NCBI GenBank assembly: GCA_002281005.1
Contig: NCFD01000011.1
Span: forward strand, 1 to 11,743
Source of the DNA: Acidocella sp. 35-58-6
GTDB taxonomy: Bacteria > Pseudomonadota > Alphaproteobacteria > Acetobacterales > Acetobacteraceae
Length of the DNA: 11,743 nt
Reading direction: 5' to 3'
Notes under the pieces: model-generated
Seen by the model: the letters and a program-made list of their open reading frames with translations, nothing else
What the model was told of the DNA's origin: nothing
Databases searched by the model: none
Made by a program: the position numbers and the translations under genes
Shown: positions 1 through 7,400 of the stretch, piece by piece
How the letters are laid out: the number at the start of each line of letters is the position of its first letter
Position numbering within the stretch: the stretch's first letter is position 1

Positions 1-358
1 CGCACCCGGCCTGCCTGAACAAAGCTGGAGCATCACCAATTTCACTGACACTGGCCCTTTAACCCGCGAGACCGCTTGGCATATTCTGCCCCATCACATT
101 GTTCGAAACACCGGTCACCATACGCTGACCCGAGAAGAACCATGCGATTACCGGGACAACAACAAAGAGCGCTATTACCCAGTGAAAACCGCTGATGGTC
201 GCTACAATAAATTATACGACCAATACAAAGCGATGGCCGAGTTCGAAACTAACGTTGCCTTTATCGGGCGCTGCGGCACTTATCAGTATCTCGATATGGA
301 TCAGGTAATTAACCAGTCCCTTACCCATGTGGAGGCGTGGTTAACGAGGAGGGCTTAA
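1..358 (+). CDS. glf: UDP-galactopyranose mutase-like protein, C-terminal part (5' end outside window)
   Basis: The reading frame is open from base 2 and ends in TAA at 356-358, giving about 118 residues of a C-terminus. The segment ERYYPVKTADGRYNKLYDQY followed by FIGRCGTYQYLDMDQVI matches the end of UDP-galactopyranose mutases, where the 'GR-x-x-x-Y-x-YxDMDxVI' stretch closes the FAD-binding fold. Glf is a flavoenzyme that interconverts UDP-galactopyranose and UDP-galactofuranose in the cytoplasm for surface polysaccharides. Only the end is visible, so a related FAD-dependent sugar mutase or oxidoreductase cannot be excluded. Hand-counted G+C is about 51%, clearly below the neighbouring ccrM, and polysaccharide genes are often transferred. 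The stop codon overlaps that of convergent ccrM, so there is no intergenic space and no separate terminator. Confidence 0.72.
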   Translation, partial: APGLPEQSWSITNFTDTGPLTRETAWHILPHHIVRNTGHHTLTREEPCDYRDNNKERYYPVKTADGRYNKLYDQYKAMAEFETNVAFIGRCGTYQYLDMDQVINQSLTHVEAWLTRRA

Positions 359-1440
359 AGAGCGGGATTTTCCTTCCTTAGCACATCCAGGGCCAGCAGT
401 TTCCCGTCGCGCTCGAAGTGCCAGAAGGTCCAGCCGTTGCACGAAGGCGCGTTTTGTACAGCGGCCCCCACCTGATGAATTGAGCCGCGATGCGGGCCAC
501 TGATCAACATGCCCTCAGCCGTCACCTCGGCGGCCACTTTGCGCTGACGGTCGGTGAGCTTGGTGCCTGCCGGCAAGGTGCCGTTTTCAACGAAGCTGCC
601 GAACGGGATGCGCGGGGTTTCGCGCCCGGTCAGCGGGGCGGTGATCACATGCGCGGGGGCGGCGTATTCGGCCTGCAAGCGGCCCCAGGCAGCTTCCACG
701 TAGGCCGGGTGCCGCTCAATGCCGATGAAATGCCGGTGCAACCGCTTCGCCACCGCCGCCGTGGTGCCGGTACCCAAAAACGGGTCGAGAATAACATCCC
801 CCGGTGAGGTGGCCGCCATGATCACCCGGTGCAGCAGCGCTTCGGGTTTTTGCGTGGGGTGCAGCTTCAACCCATGGGCGTTGCGTAGCCGCTCCGGCCC
901 GGTGCATAGCGGCATCGTCCAGTCACTGCGCATCTGCAAATCGTCGTTCAGCGACTTCATCGCCTGATAATTGAATTTGTAGCGCGATTCCTGCCCCCTC
1001 GCGGCCCAGATCATGGTCTCATGCGCGTTGGTGAAGCGCCGGCCCCGGAAGTTCGGCATCGGGTTGGATTTTCGCCAGATCACATCATTGAGGATCCAGA
1101 ACCCCATATCCTGCAAAATGCTGCCGATGCGGAAAATATTATGGTAGCTGCCGATCACCCACAGCGTACCGTCCTTGCGCAACACCCGGCGGCATTCGCC
1201 CAACCAGTCGCGCGTAAACGCATCATAGGCGGCAAAGTCGGTGAAGCGGTCCCACTCCTCGTCCACGCCATCGACCAAACTGTCATCGGGGCGGCGCAAC
1301 TCGCCGCGCAATTGCAAGTTATACGGCGGGTCCGCGAACACGCAGTGCACCGAGGCATCCGGCAGCATGCGCAGCATCTGCCCGGCATCACCAAGCAGAA
1401 TTTGGTCCAGCGGCAATTCGCGGAAGCTGTGCACGGGCAA
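355..1440 (-). CDS. ccrM: CcrM-type cell-cycle DNA adenine methyltransferase (GANTC)
   Basis: A 361-residue protein close in length and wording to Caulobacter CcrM (about 358 aa as I recall). It transfers a methyl group from S-adenosylmethionine to adenine N6 in GANTC, the mark that couples transcription to replication in alphaproteobacteria. The order is that of a beta-class amino methyltransferase: catalytic DPPYN at residues 37-41, the conserved WVIGSYHNIFR and NPMPNFRGRRFTNAHET stretches, and the AdoMet motif DPFLGTGTT from residue 219. The last ~80 residues, ending NAPSCNGWTFWHFE...DVL, form the CcrM-specific C-terminal DNA-binding domain, so the protein is full length. The chosen start is TTG at 1438-1440: an in-frame stop lies just upstream, and GAGG at 1448-1451 sits 7 nt away. 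GTG at 1432-1434 is a weaker alternative. rnhB lies 103 nt upstream on the same strand, a pairing I recall from other alphaproteobacteria. Confidence 0.96.
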   Translation of the reverse strand: MPVHSFRELPLDQILLGDAGQMLRMLPDASVHCVFADPPYNLQLRGELRRPDDSLVDGVDEEWDRFTDFAAYDAFTRDWLGECRRVLRKDGTLWVIGSYHNIFRIGSILQDMGFWILNDVIWRKSNPMPNFRGRRFTNAHETMIWAARGQESRYKFNYQAMKSLNDDLQMRSDWTMPLCTGPERLRNAHGLKLHPTQKPEALLHRVIMAATSPGDVILDPFLGTGTTAAVAKRLHRHFIGIERHPAYVEAAWGRLQAEYAAPAHVITAPLTGRETPRIPFGSFVENGTLPAGTKLTDRQRKVAAEVTAEGMLISGPHRGSIHQVGAAVQNAPSCNGWTFWHFERDGKLLALDVLRKENPAL

Positions 1441-1447
1441 GGTATAG

Positions 1448-1451
1448 CCTC
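1448..1451 (-). promoter_or_regulatory. Ribosome binding site deciding the TTG start of ccrM
   Basis: Minus-strand GAGG, followed by 7 nt and then TTG. It is the only Shine-Dalgarno-like element in reach, because an in-frame TGA lies immediately upstream and no ATG follows nearby. It supports TTG at 1438-1440 over the GTG two codons later. Confidence 0.6.
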
Positions 1452-1454
1452 AAA

Positions 1455-1470
1455 TTAAAGATGCCGTAAC
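1455..1470. promoter_or_regulatory. Possible degenerate CtrA box in the ccrM leader
   Basis: TTAA, seven bases, then GTAAC: one mismatch from the CtrA full site TTAA-N7-TTAAC. It lies 15 bp upstream of the ccrM start codon. CtrA activates ccrM in Caulobacter, so the position makes sense, but half-sites this short occur by chance and no clear promoter hexamers were found alongside. Confidence 0.2.
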
Positions 1471-1502
1471 GTGACGAACCTATCGTAGCCGCGTCAACCG
1501 CC

Positions 1503-1514
1503 TATACAGGTATA
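1503..1514. repeat. Short inverted repeat in the rnhB-ccrM gap
   Basis: TATAC-AG-GTATA, a 12-bp near-perfect dyad in the 103-bp gap between rnhB and ccrM. It is too short and A+T-rich for a terminator and has no T-tract. It could be an operator for ccrM or chance. The rest of the gap is A+T-rich and shows no convincing promoter. Confidence 0.25.
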
Positions 1515-1543
1515 TTTGGTTTAATTTTAATGTGTTATTTAAC

Positions 1544-2146
1544 TTAGTTGAGTCCTTGCAGGAGTGGTCCGAACCCAATGCGATGGTGCGGGGTGGCGCC
1601 TAGCCTGAGAATCGCTGCGCGGTGCGTGGCGGCGGCATAGCCAGCGTTACGGGCCCAACCATAGCCGGGGTATCGTGTATCAAGCCGCACCATCAGCCCG
1701 TCGCGCAGCACTTTGGCGGCGATCGAGGCGGCGGCGATCGACAGGCTGATGCCATCGCCCCCCACCAGGGTGGTGCAAGGAATGGCACCGCCGGGGGCTT
1801 TATTGCCGTCCACCAGCACATGCGTGGGGGTGCGGGGTAGCCGCGCGATCGCACGGCGCATCGCCAAAAAGCTCGCCTGTAATATGTTCAGCCGGTAAAT
1901 TTCACCCACCGAGGCCGCCGCCAACGCAATTTCCGCCCCGTGCTCATACAAGGCCTCCAGCACCGCTACCCGCCGCGCCGGCTTGAGTTTTTTGGAATCG
2001 TCAATCATCGCCAGCAACCATTCCGGCAACCCCGGCGGCAAAATCGCCGCCGCCGCCACCACCGGCCCAGCCAACGGCCCACGACCAACCTCATCGACCC
2101 CGGCCACCAGCCCGCCGATCCGCCATTCGTGAAAAAAATCCGGCAT
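1544..2146 (-). CDS. rnhB: Ribonuclease HII
   Basis: A 200-residue protein of normal RNase HII length. The enzyme cuts the RNA strand of RNA-DNA hybrids and removes single ribonucleotides misincorporated into DNA, using two metal ions. The family signature [18 protein letters not shown] opens the protein and supplies D18 and E19. DSKKL is at residues 50-54, the third acid is D113 in VDGN, and the fourth is D131 in VGGDG, just before the conserved [14 protein letters not shown] helix, so the DEDD active site is complete. The ATG at 2144-2146 fits the usual distance to the signature. No Shine-Dalgarno sequence precedes it. Instead a TATGAT hexamer lies 7 nt upstream, which points to a leaderless message. 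ccrM follows 103 nt downstream on the same strand and may be cotranscribed; hemA is divergent. Confidence 0.96.
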   Translation of the reverse strand: MPDFFHEWRIGGLVAGVDEVGRGPLAGPVVAAAAILPPGLPEWLLAMIDDSKKLKPARRVAVLEALYEHGAEIALAAASVGEIYRLNILQASFLAMRRAIARLPRTPTHVLVDGNKAPGGAIPCTTLVGGDGISLSIAAASIAAKVLRDGLMVRLDTRYPGYGWARNAGYAAATHRAAILRLGATPHHRIGFGPLLQGLN

Positions 2147-2153
2147 GATTTAG

Positions 2154-2159
2154 ATCATA
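2154..2159 (-). promoter_or_regulatory. Putative -10 element for leaderless rnhB
   Basis: Minus-strand TATGAT (5 of 6 matches to TATAAT) ends 7 nt before the rnhB ATG, placing the likely transcription start at or next to the A of ATG. No good -35 hexamer is seen 16-18 bp upstream. The GAATC site at 2173-2177 falls in the spacer, the arrangement reported for GcrA-dependent promoters. Confidence 0.4.
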
Positions 2160-2172
2160 GCGACAGTTAGCC

Positions 2173-2189
2173 GATTCGCTATTTGACTC
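2173..2189. promoter_or_regulatory. Pair of GANTC (CcrM methylation) sites in the rnhB/hemA divergent promoter
   Basis: GATTC at 2173-2177 and GACTC at 2185-2189, 12 bp apart start to start, in the 100-bp region between the rnhB and hemA start codons. GANTC is the CcrM target, and GcrA uses methylated GANTC in promoters of some alphaproteobacteria. The second site overlaps TTGACT at 2183-2188. That these sites regulate either gene is inference. Confidence 0.45.
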
Positions 2190-2199
2190 AGACTTATCC

Positions 2200-2229
2200 T
2201 TGGCGTTCTGCTGCCGAACCTTATATCAT
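2200..2229 (+). promoter_or_regulatory. Putative sigma-70 promoter of hemA
   Basis: TTGGCG at 2200-2205, an 18-bp spacer, then TATCAT at 2224-2229 (5 of 6 matches to TATAAT). An overlapping TATATC at 2222-2227 gives a 16-bp spacer. Either predicts a transcription start near 2234-2237, inside the palindrome at 2229-2242, hence a very short hemA leader. TTGACT at 2183-2188 has no good -10 partner. Confidence 0.35.
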
Positions 2230-2242
2230 CTCCTGCAGGAGA
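2229..2242. repeat. Perfect 14-bp palindrome containing the hemA Shine-Dalgarno sequence
   Basis: TCTCCTGCAGGAGA reads identically on both strands. Its right half is AGGAG (2237-2241), the hemA ribosome binding site, 5 nt before TTG at 2247 and 14 nt before ATG at 2256. As RNA it could fold into a 5-bp stem with a TGCA loop that hides the site. As DNA it could be an operator over the predicted transcription start. Confidence 0.5.
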
Positions 2243-2246
2243 GTTT

Positions 2247-3470
2247 TTGACCATCATGCATAAATTTCTGGCAAAATGTGACGAAGCCTTAACTGAGATC
2301 ACCGCGCAAGGCCGCTACCGGCGGTTTGTCGCCCTTGAAAAACTGGCTGATCGTTTCCCGTATTATCAGGTCACCATGGAAGGCCGCACGCGCGACATTC
2401 TGGTGTGGTCCACCAACGATTATCTGGCCATGGGCACCGACCCGGTGGTGATCGAGGCGTCCATTGAAGCCGCGCGGCGCATGGGCGCCGGGGCTGGCGG
2501 CACCCGCAACATTGCCGGCTCCTCGCCGTTGCATGTGGCCCTGGAGGAAGAACTGGCGGATTTGCACGGCAAAGACGCCGCCCTCCTGTTCACCTCGGGC
2601 TATGTCTCGAACCAGGCTTCCTTGGGTGCGATTTTGAAGTCGCTGCCGGATTGGCATGTGTTCTCAGATGCCAAAAACCATAATTCGATGATCGTCGGCA
2701 TCAAGGACGCCCGCGAAGCCACGGTGCATGTGTTCAAACACAACGACATGGCGGATTTAGAGCGCCTGCTCGCCGCCGCTCCGCCTGACGCCCCCAAGCT
2801 GATCGCGTTTGAGAGCGTATATTCCATGGATGCCGACATTGCGCCGATGGCCGCCATTTGTGACCTGGCCGATAAATACAACGCACTCACCTACCTTGAT
2901 GAAGTGCACGCGGTGGGCATGTATGGGGCCCACGGCGGCGGCGTCTCGGAACGCGACGGCGTGGCGGACCGCATCACCATCATCGAGGGCACGCTCGCCA
3001 AAGCTTATGGCTGCCACGGCGGCTACATCACCGGTGACTTCAAGGTGCTGGACTATATTCGCTCCGTGGCTGCCGGGTTTATCTTCACCACCGCCTTGCC
3101 ACCCCCCACGGTCGCGGCAGCGCTGGCCAGCGTGCGGTTGTTGAAGTCTGACCACGCGCGGCGGGCACTGTTGTTTAACCGTGCCGAGACGTTGAAGGCG
3201 AAGTTCACCGCCGCCGGCCTGCCGGTAATGCCAAGCGAGAGCCATATTATCCCGCTTTTCATCGGCAACGCCGCCAAGGCCACTGAAGTGAGTATGCGGC
3301 TGATCCGCGAGTTTGGTATGTACGCAACGCCCATCAACTACCCCACCGTGCCGCAGGGTGCCGAACGCCTGCGCTTTACACCCGGCCCCAAGCACACTGA
3401 CGCGATGATGGATGAACTAGTGGCGGCCCTGCAAAGCATTTTGCAGGATGCACAAGTAACCGCCGCCTAA
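2247..3470 (+). CDS. hemA: 5-aminolevulinate synthase (Shemin pathway)
   Basis: A 407-residue PLP-dependent alpha-oxoamine synthase that condenses glycine with succinyl-CoA to 5-aminolevulinate, the first step of tetrapyrrole synthesis in alphaproteobacteria and mitochondria. Visible family blocks are [11 protein letters not shown] near the N-terminus, [10 protein letters not shown], the glycine-rich [32 protein letters not shown], the cofactor-contacting [12 protein letters not shown], and the PLP lysine in [14 protein letters not shown]. That lysine is residue 252 counted from TTG, or 249 from the in-frame ATG at 2256; the Rhodobacter capsulatus lysine is 248 as I recall. Length and C-terminal block ([19 protein letters not shown]) are complete. 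The start is uncertain: AGGAG at 2237-2241 favours TTG at 2247, while family alignment fits ATG at 2256 equally well. No terminator separates it from the downstream tRNA. Confidence 0.97.
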   Translation: MTIMHKFLAKCDEALTEITAQGRYRRFVALEKLADRFPYYQVTMEGRTRDILVWSTNDYLAMGTDPVVIEASIEAARRMGAGAGGTRNIAGSSPLHVALEEELADLHGKDAALLFTSGYVSNQASLGAILKSLPDWHVFSDAKNHNSMIVGIKDAREATVHVFKHNDMADLERLLAAAPPDAPKLIAFESVYSMDADIAPMAAICDLADKYNALTYLDEVHAVGMYGAHGGGVSERDGVADRITIIEGTLAKAYGCHGGYITGDFKVLDYIRSVAAGFIFTTALPPPTVAAALASVRLLKSDHARRALLFNRAETLKAKFTAAGLPVMPSESHIIPLFIGNAAKATEVSMRLIREFGMYATPINYPTVPQGAERLRFTPGPKHTDAMMDELVAALQSILQDAQVTAA

Positions 3471-3472
3471 CC

Positions 3473-3501
3473 TTGCAGCATGCTCCCTGCTTCGATATAG
3501 C
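3473..3501 (+). promoter_or_regulatory. Promoter of tRNA-Thr
   Basis: TTGCAG at 3473-3478, a 17-bp spacer and TATAGC at 3496-3501, placed directly after the hemA stop. Transcription would start near 3508, about 13 nt before the mature tRNA. The stretch after the -10 is G+C-rich (CGCGCG), like discriminators of growth-rate-controlled stable RNA promoters. Confidence 0.55.
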
Positions 3502-3520
3502 AAACGCGCGTCCTATCGGC

Positions 3521-3596
<76 letters not shown>

Positions 3597-3610
3597 GCGT
3601 GTAACAAAAA

Positions 3611-3641
3611 AACCCGCCTCACTGTATGAGGCGGGTTCTTT
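3611..3641. terminator. Bidirectional intrinsic terminator between tRNA-Thr and the minus-strand gene block
   Basis: An 11-bp perfect stem (AACCCGCCTCA at 3611-3621 with its complement at 3627-3637) closes the 5-nt loop CTGTA. A run of A precedes it and CTTTTGTGTTT follows, so it can end the tRNA transcript on the + strand and the 3658-4365 gene on the minus strand, whose stop codon is 17 bp away. Confidence 0.85.
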
Positions 3642-3657
3642 TGTGTTTGAAGAATCA

Positions 3658-4365
3658 TTAGCCCTTTTGCGGGGTTTCCACCAGCGCGCGGATGACTGTA
3701 TCGGCATCCGGCAGGCCAGTTTGGGGTAACTTCTGCGCGATTTGATATTTTACCAAGGCCGCTTTCACATTGTCATTAAACTTACCGTCGGCATCAGCGC
3801 TTTTCAGCAGTTTCTGTGCCACCAGCGCCTTCTCCAGCGACATTAGTGTGGCCTCACGCAGCACGGTGGACTGGTTGCCCACGGTCACTTTCACTTCCGG
3901 TGATTCCGCCGGAATTTTGGCTTTGGCCAGCGAGGTAAAAATAGCTGAGACCACGGTTTCAACGCGCACGGTTGGATTTTTAGAGCAAACACCAACAACC
4001 ATGTTCACCATCGGCACGTCGTCCTGCACCGGCGTTGCGTCATATGTGCCGGTATCCATACGATTAAGCGCGGTCACATAGCCCAACATCCACGATGCCA
4101 GCGTGCTGCGAACCGCCGCCTCGCCGGTGGCTTTGGTCTGGGGGTCCACTTGCGCCATGGCATTAGCCATTTCAGCACAGGAAAGTGCGCCAATACCGTG
4201 CACGGCGAACGAATGCTTGGTGTCAGCCGCGGCTGCCGGGCGCGCACCTGCCGCTACTGTAGCGGCCGCAATCACCAAAGCTGCCGCAAAATATGGTGTT
4301 CTTATTCGAAATAATCTCCTGTCTGAATCAGCCGTGTAGATGCACCCGGCCCATAGCATTGTCAC
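3658..4365 (-). CDS. Secreted protein with HdeA-like region and C-terminal peptidoglycan-binding-like domain
   Basis: I do not recognise this as a named gene. The protein has a clear export signal: an arginine, the hydrophobic stretch AAALVIAAATVAAG (residues 27-40) and a likely cleavage after ARPAAA. The mature part holds two cysteines, C63 and C127, flanking WMLGYVTALN and followed by KNP. That pattern resembles HdeA-type small periplasmic proteins with one disulfide. Residues about 173-230 (DADGKFNDNVKAALVKYQ...TGLPDADTVIRAL) read like a PG_binding_1 repeat. It is probably a periplasmic, wall-associated protein. The start is doubtful: GTG at 4365 and ATG at 4359 directly follow the terminator of the upstream gene and have no Shine-Dalgarno, and they add an odd 20-residue leader. 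AGGAG at 4316-4320 lies 10 nt before an in-frame ATA at 4303-4305, which would give a textbook signal peptide. Confidence 0.7.
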   Translation of the reverse strand: MTMLWAGCIYTADSDRRLFRIRTPYFAAALVIAAATVAAGARPAAAADTKHSFAVHGIGALSCAEMANAMAQVDPQTKATGEAAVRSTLASWMLGYVTALNRMDTGTYDATPVQDDVPMVNMVVGVCSKNPTVRVETVVSAIFTSLAKAKIPAESPEVKVTVGNQSTVLREATLMSLEKALVAQKLLKSADADGKFNDNVKAALVKYQIAQKLPQTGLPDADTVIRALVETPQKG

Positions 4366-4368
4366 ATG

Positions 4369-4395
4369 AAAAAGGGGAGAGCCAAGGCTCTCCCC
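4369..4395 (-). terminator. Intrinsic terminator of the giant repeat-protein gene
   Basis: On the minus strand a 10-bp G+C-rich inverted repeat (4395-4386 with 4383-4374, central TT) is followed by TTTTT (4373-4369). It lies 28 bp after the stop codon of the giant gene and ends within 5 bp of the upstream-most start of the next gene, so it should isolate that gene from the fibre operon. Confidence 0.88.
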
Positions 4396-4422
4396 CGTTT
4401 CGTATTAAGGCTTGTTGCAGGC

Positions 4423-7400
4423 TTACTTGATCGCGGTGGTGGCAGTGTTGCCCACAGCGCTGACCGACACAGTGTTGTTAGCAACACCCACGGTCGAGGT
4501 GATCGCACCCGGAGCACCGATGGCGGAGCCGAAGCCCATGCCATTGAAGCTTGCCGTGACCGCGCCCGTGTTGGTCTGGGTGTTTTGCACAGCCACCGTA
4601 GCGTTACCGCTATTGAGGGCCGAAACCGCAACCGTGTTGTTGGCACTGTTGCCGAAGGCATTAACACTCGCCGTGTTGTAAGCAACGCTGACCGTGGTGT
4701 TGGTGACCGGTGTTGTGCCACCGTTCAGAGCCACCGCGAACTGCGTGGTTGGGTTGCTGGTGCCGCTTGCAGTTACAGCGCCGGAGTTAACCTGGCTGTT
4801 CAGCACTGCGTACGTGGCCGAGGCCGAGGCCGTCGTGCTGGTTGCCGGGTTAGCCTGGGTTCCGTACGTACCGCCGGTTACGGCGTTCAGCGCGTTGGTG
4901 GAAGCATTGCCAACTGCTTGCACATTCAGAGCATTTTGCGCAGCACCTGAGCCACCGATGGTGATGGTTGAGCCGCTGGCAACCGAACCAGTGGTCGGAC
5001 CATTCAAGGCGAAGTTGATGGTCGCCAAGCCGTTGGCGTTCACCGCATCCGCGTTGTTCTGGGCATTGCTGATCGCACCGGTTGCAGTGGTGTTGGTGGC
5101 GGTCAGGGTCAGCGCGTTGCTCGCCAGGTTGCTGAAGGCATCGGCGGTCACCGTGTTACCGGTCATCGTAACGGTGCTGTTCACCAGACCTGTTGTGTTG
5201 GCCAGGGTCGAGTCAGAGTTCACGACATTGGCAGCGGCGTTAGCCGTTGCCGTCCCGCCCGTGGCCACCTGCGCGTTGGCAATGCTGTAGTCAGCCAGGG
5301 TGGTGGCATTACCCGCCCCCGTTGTGCTGGCCGTGGCAAGTGCCGTCGCCGGCGTTGCCGCGGCGGTTGAGAGCGTGGTGGCGCTCACGTTCAGAACGTT
5401 GGTCGCATCGTTCTGTACCGCGCGGGCGGTGGTGGTGTTGTTATCCATCGCCAAGGTGGAGTTAGACATCGCACCCGGTGCCGTCACAACCTGACCGTAG
5501 GACGAACCAACGGTGCTCGGCACGCCGGAGCTTGCGGTTACATTGCTGTTGGCCGACTGGCCGGAAACCACAGTGCCGGTCGCCGAAGCAGCAGCCGTGG
5601 CACCGGTGGTGCTGTTGGCCGCGATCGACAGCGTGGTGGTGGCCACGTTGGCTTCAGCCGTTGCGCTCTGGGTATTGCCCGAAACGCTCAGAGTGCTGCC
5701 CGAAATGGCCGACGGGGTGACGTTCGCAGGGTTGATCGCCACTTCGCCGTTCGCCGAAGCCGTAACGGCAGCACCGGAAGTCTGCTGATTGGCCGCGATA
5801 TAATCGGTCAAAGCAGTAATGGTAGTGCCAGTTACGGAAGCGCCGGTGGTGCCAGCCGCGAGTCCTGCAGAGCTGGTGGCCGTGTTGGCGTTCACACTGG
5901 TGCTGGTGTTGGCATGGTTGCCCTGTGCCAAAGCCGAGAACGAGTTGCCGTTCACCGACAGCGTGCTGTTGGTGATGGCGCCTGCCACAGTGACTTCAAC
6001 CGAAGGTGAAGCCCCAGTTGCCGGAACCGCCGGGATCGTCGCCGTTGATAAGCTATTGGTAGCTTGGTTGCTGATCGGGCTACCTGTGGTGACGTATAAA
6101 GTACCCGGCGTAAACAACCCTGCATTACTTAAGGTGTAAGTACCCGGTGTAATCGTATAGGTGTTGCTGACCCCGTTATAAGTTCCAACATTGCTCAAGG
6201 CAGCTTCGAATGCCGCCAATTGGCCGGAAGTAAGCCCAGCAGTGCTCAGCACCATCGGATTACCTGTGATAACCAGCGAGTTACCCGTAAGGGTGGCAGA
6301 ATTGTTGCCTGAAGCAACATTATAGGTCACACCGGAGATCGTCACACCGGGGATCGCCGGAGATCCTGCCGTGCCAGCCGAACCCAAAGTGGCTGAAGTG
6401 GCCGCGGTTGTGCCTTGAACGTTGGCTGAACCGCCTTGACCCACCAACAAGGTGGTGATCGGCGCTGCGGCGGTGCCGAACAAGGTGGCGTTGGTGGCCA
6501 CGTTGTTGTACGAAACCGCGCCGAAGTTGTTGCCGCTCGCCGTGAGGGTGGAACCGGTAACCGCACCACCAACCGCCGTCAACGCATCAGCCAGTGTCTG
6601 GGTTGAGCTTACCGCCGCCCCGCCGCTCTGGTTGTTGCTGTTAATGATGTCGGTAAGCACGCTGTTGCCAGCCGCGCTCGCAGTGTTGGAGGCATTATTG
6701 CCTTCAGCCTGTGTCACCAGTGAGTTGCCGTTGGTGCCCAACGTCGAGTTGGTCACAGTGCCAGTACCCAGAATCGCCGTCTCGAAGGTCGGAACCAAGG
6801 TGGTACCCGTGATGGTGGACGAAATCGTCACGCCGGTGGTGGTTTGGGTGTTCGCCAGATCCTGCTGCGGCACAGTCGCCGAGTTAGACACTTCCGAATT
6901 GGCCGTCACACTGGTGGAGTTGGTCGCCAGGTTGCCGTAAGCGCCGCCCTTCACGCTATTGCCGTCGGTGGTTGCCGTCACGCCGGTAACCGTGGGGTTG
7001 TTGGTGGTGTCACCCAGAACCGTGGCGATCTGCGAGCCGGTCGAGGAGACGGTCGCTGATCCTGAGCTGGTCTGGACATTATCCAGCCCAGCATTCATTT
7101 GCCCGCCGGTCAGCAGAGTGAGTGTATTGGCGCTGAGCGACACGCTGTTGGTCGCTGCGTTATTCTGCGCAATCGCCAGCAGGTTGTTGCCGTAGGTGCC
7201 AGGGGCGCCAACGCCGGTCGAAGCCGAGAGATTGCTGAGCGCGGTGCCGTCAACCGTGGTTGTGACCACGTCACCGGACAGGGTGGCGCTGGTGCCGCCT
7301 GTGTTGGACTGGATGTTACCCAAGCCAGCCGTATCGGTAGAGGAGGTGGTGGCTGCCGAGGTGACACTATTGGTTGCCACGTTGCCCAGCGCTTGCGCCA

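Noticed and set aside
1521..1542. TTAA repeats in the rnhB-ccrM gap as a full CtrA site.
   Set aside because: The spacings are 2 and 8 bases rather than 7, and the stretch is generally A+T-rich, so chance is the simpler explanation.
2194..2202. TTATCCTTG as a DnaA box near hemA.
   Set aside because: Only the first six bases match TTATCCACA, it is single, and nothing else suggests an origin.
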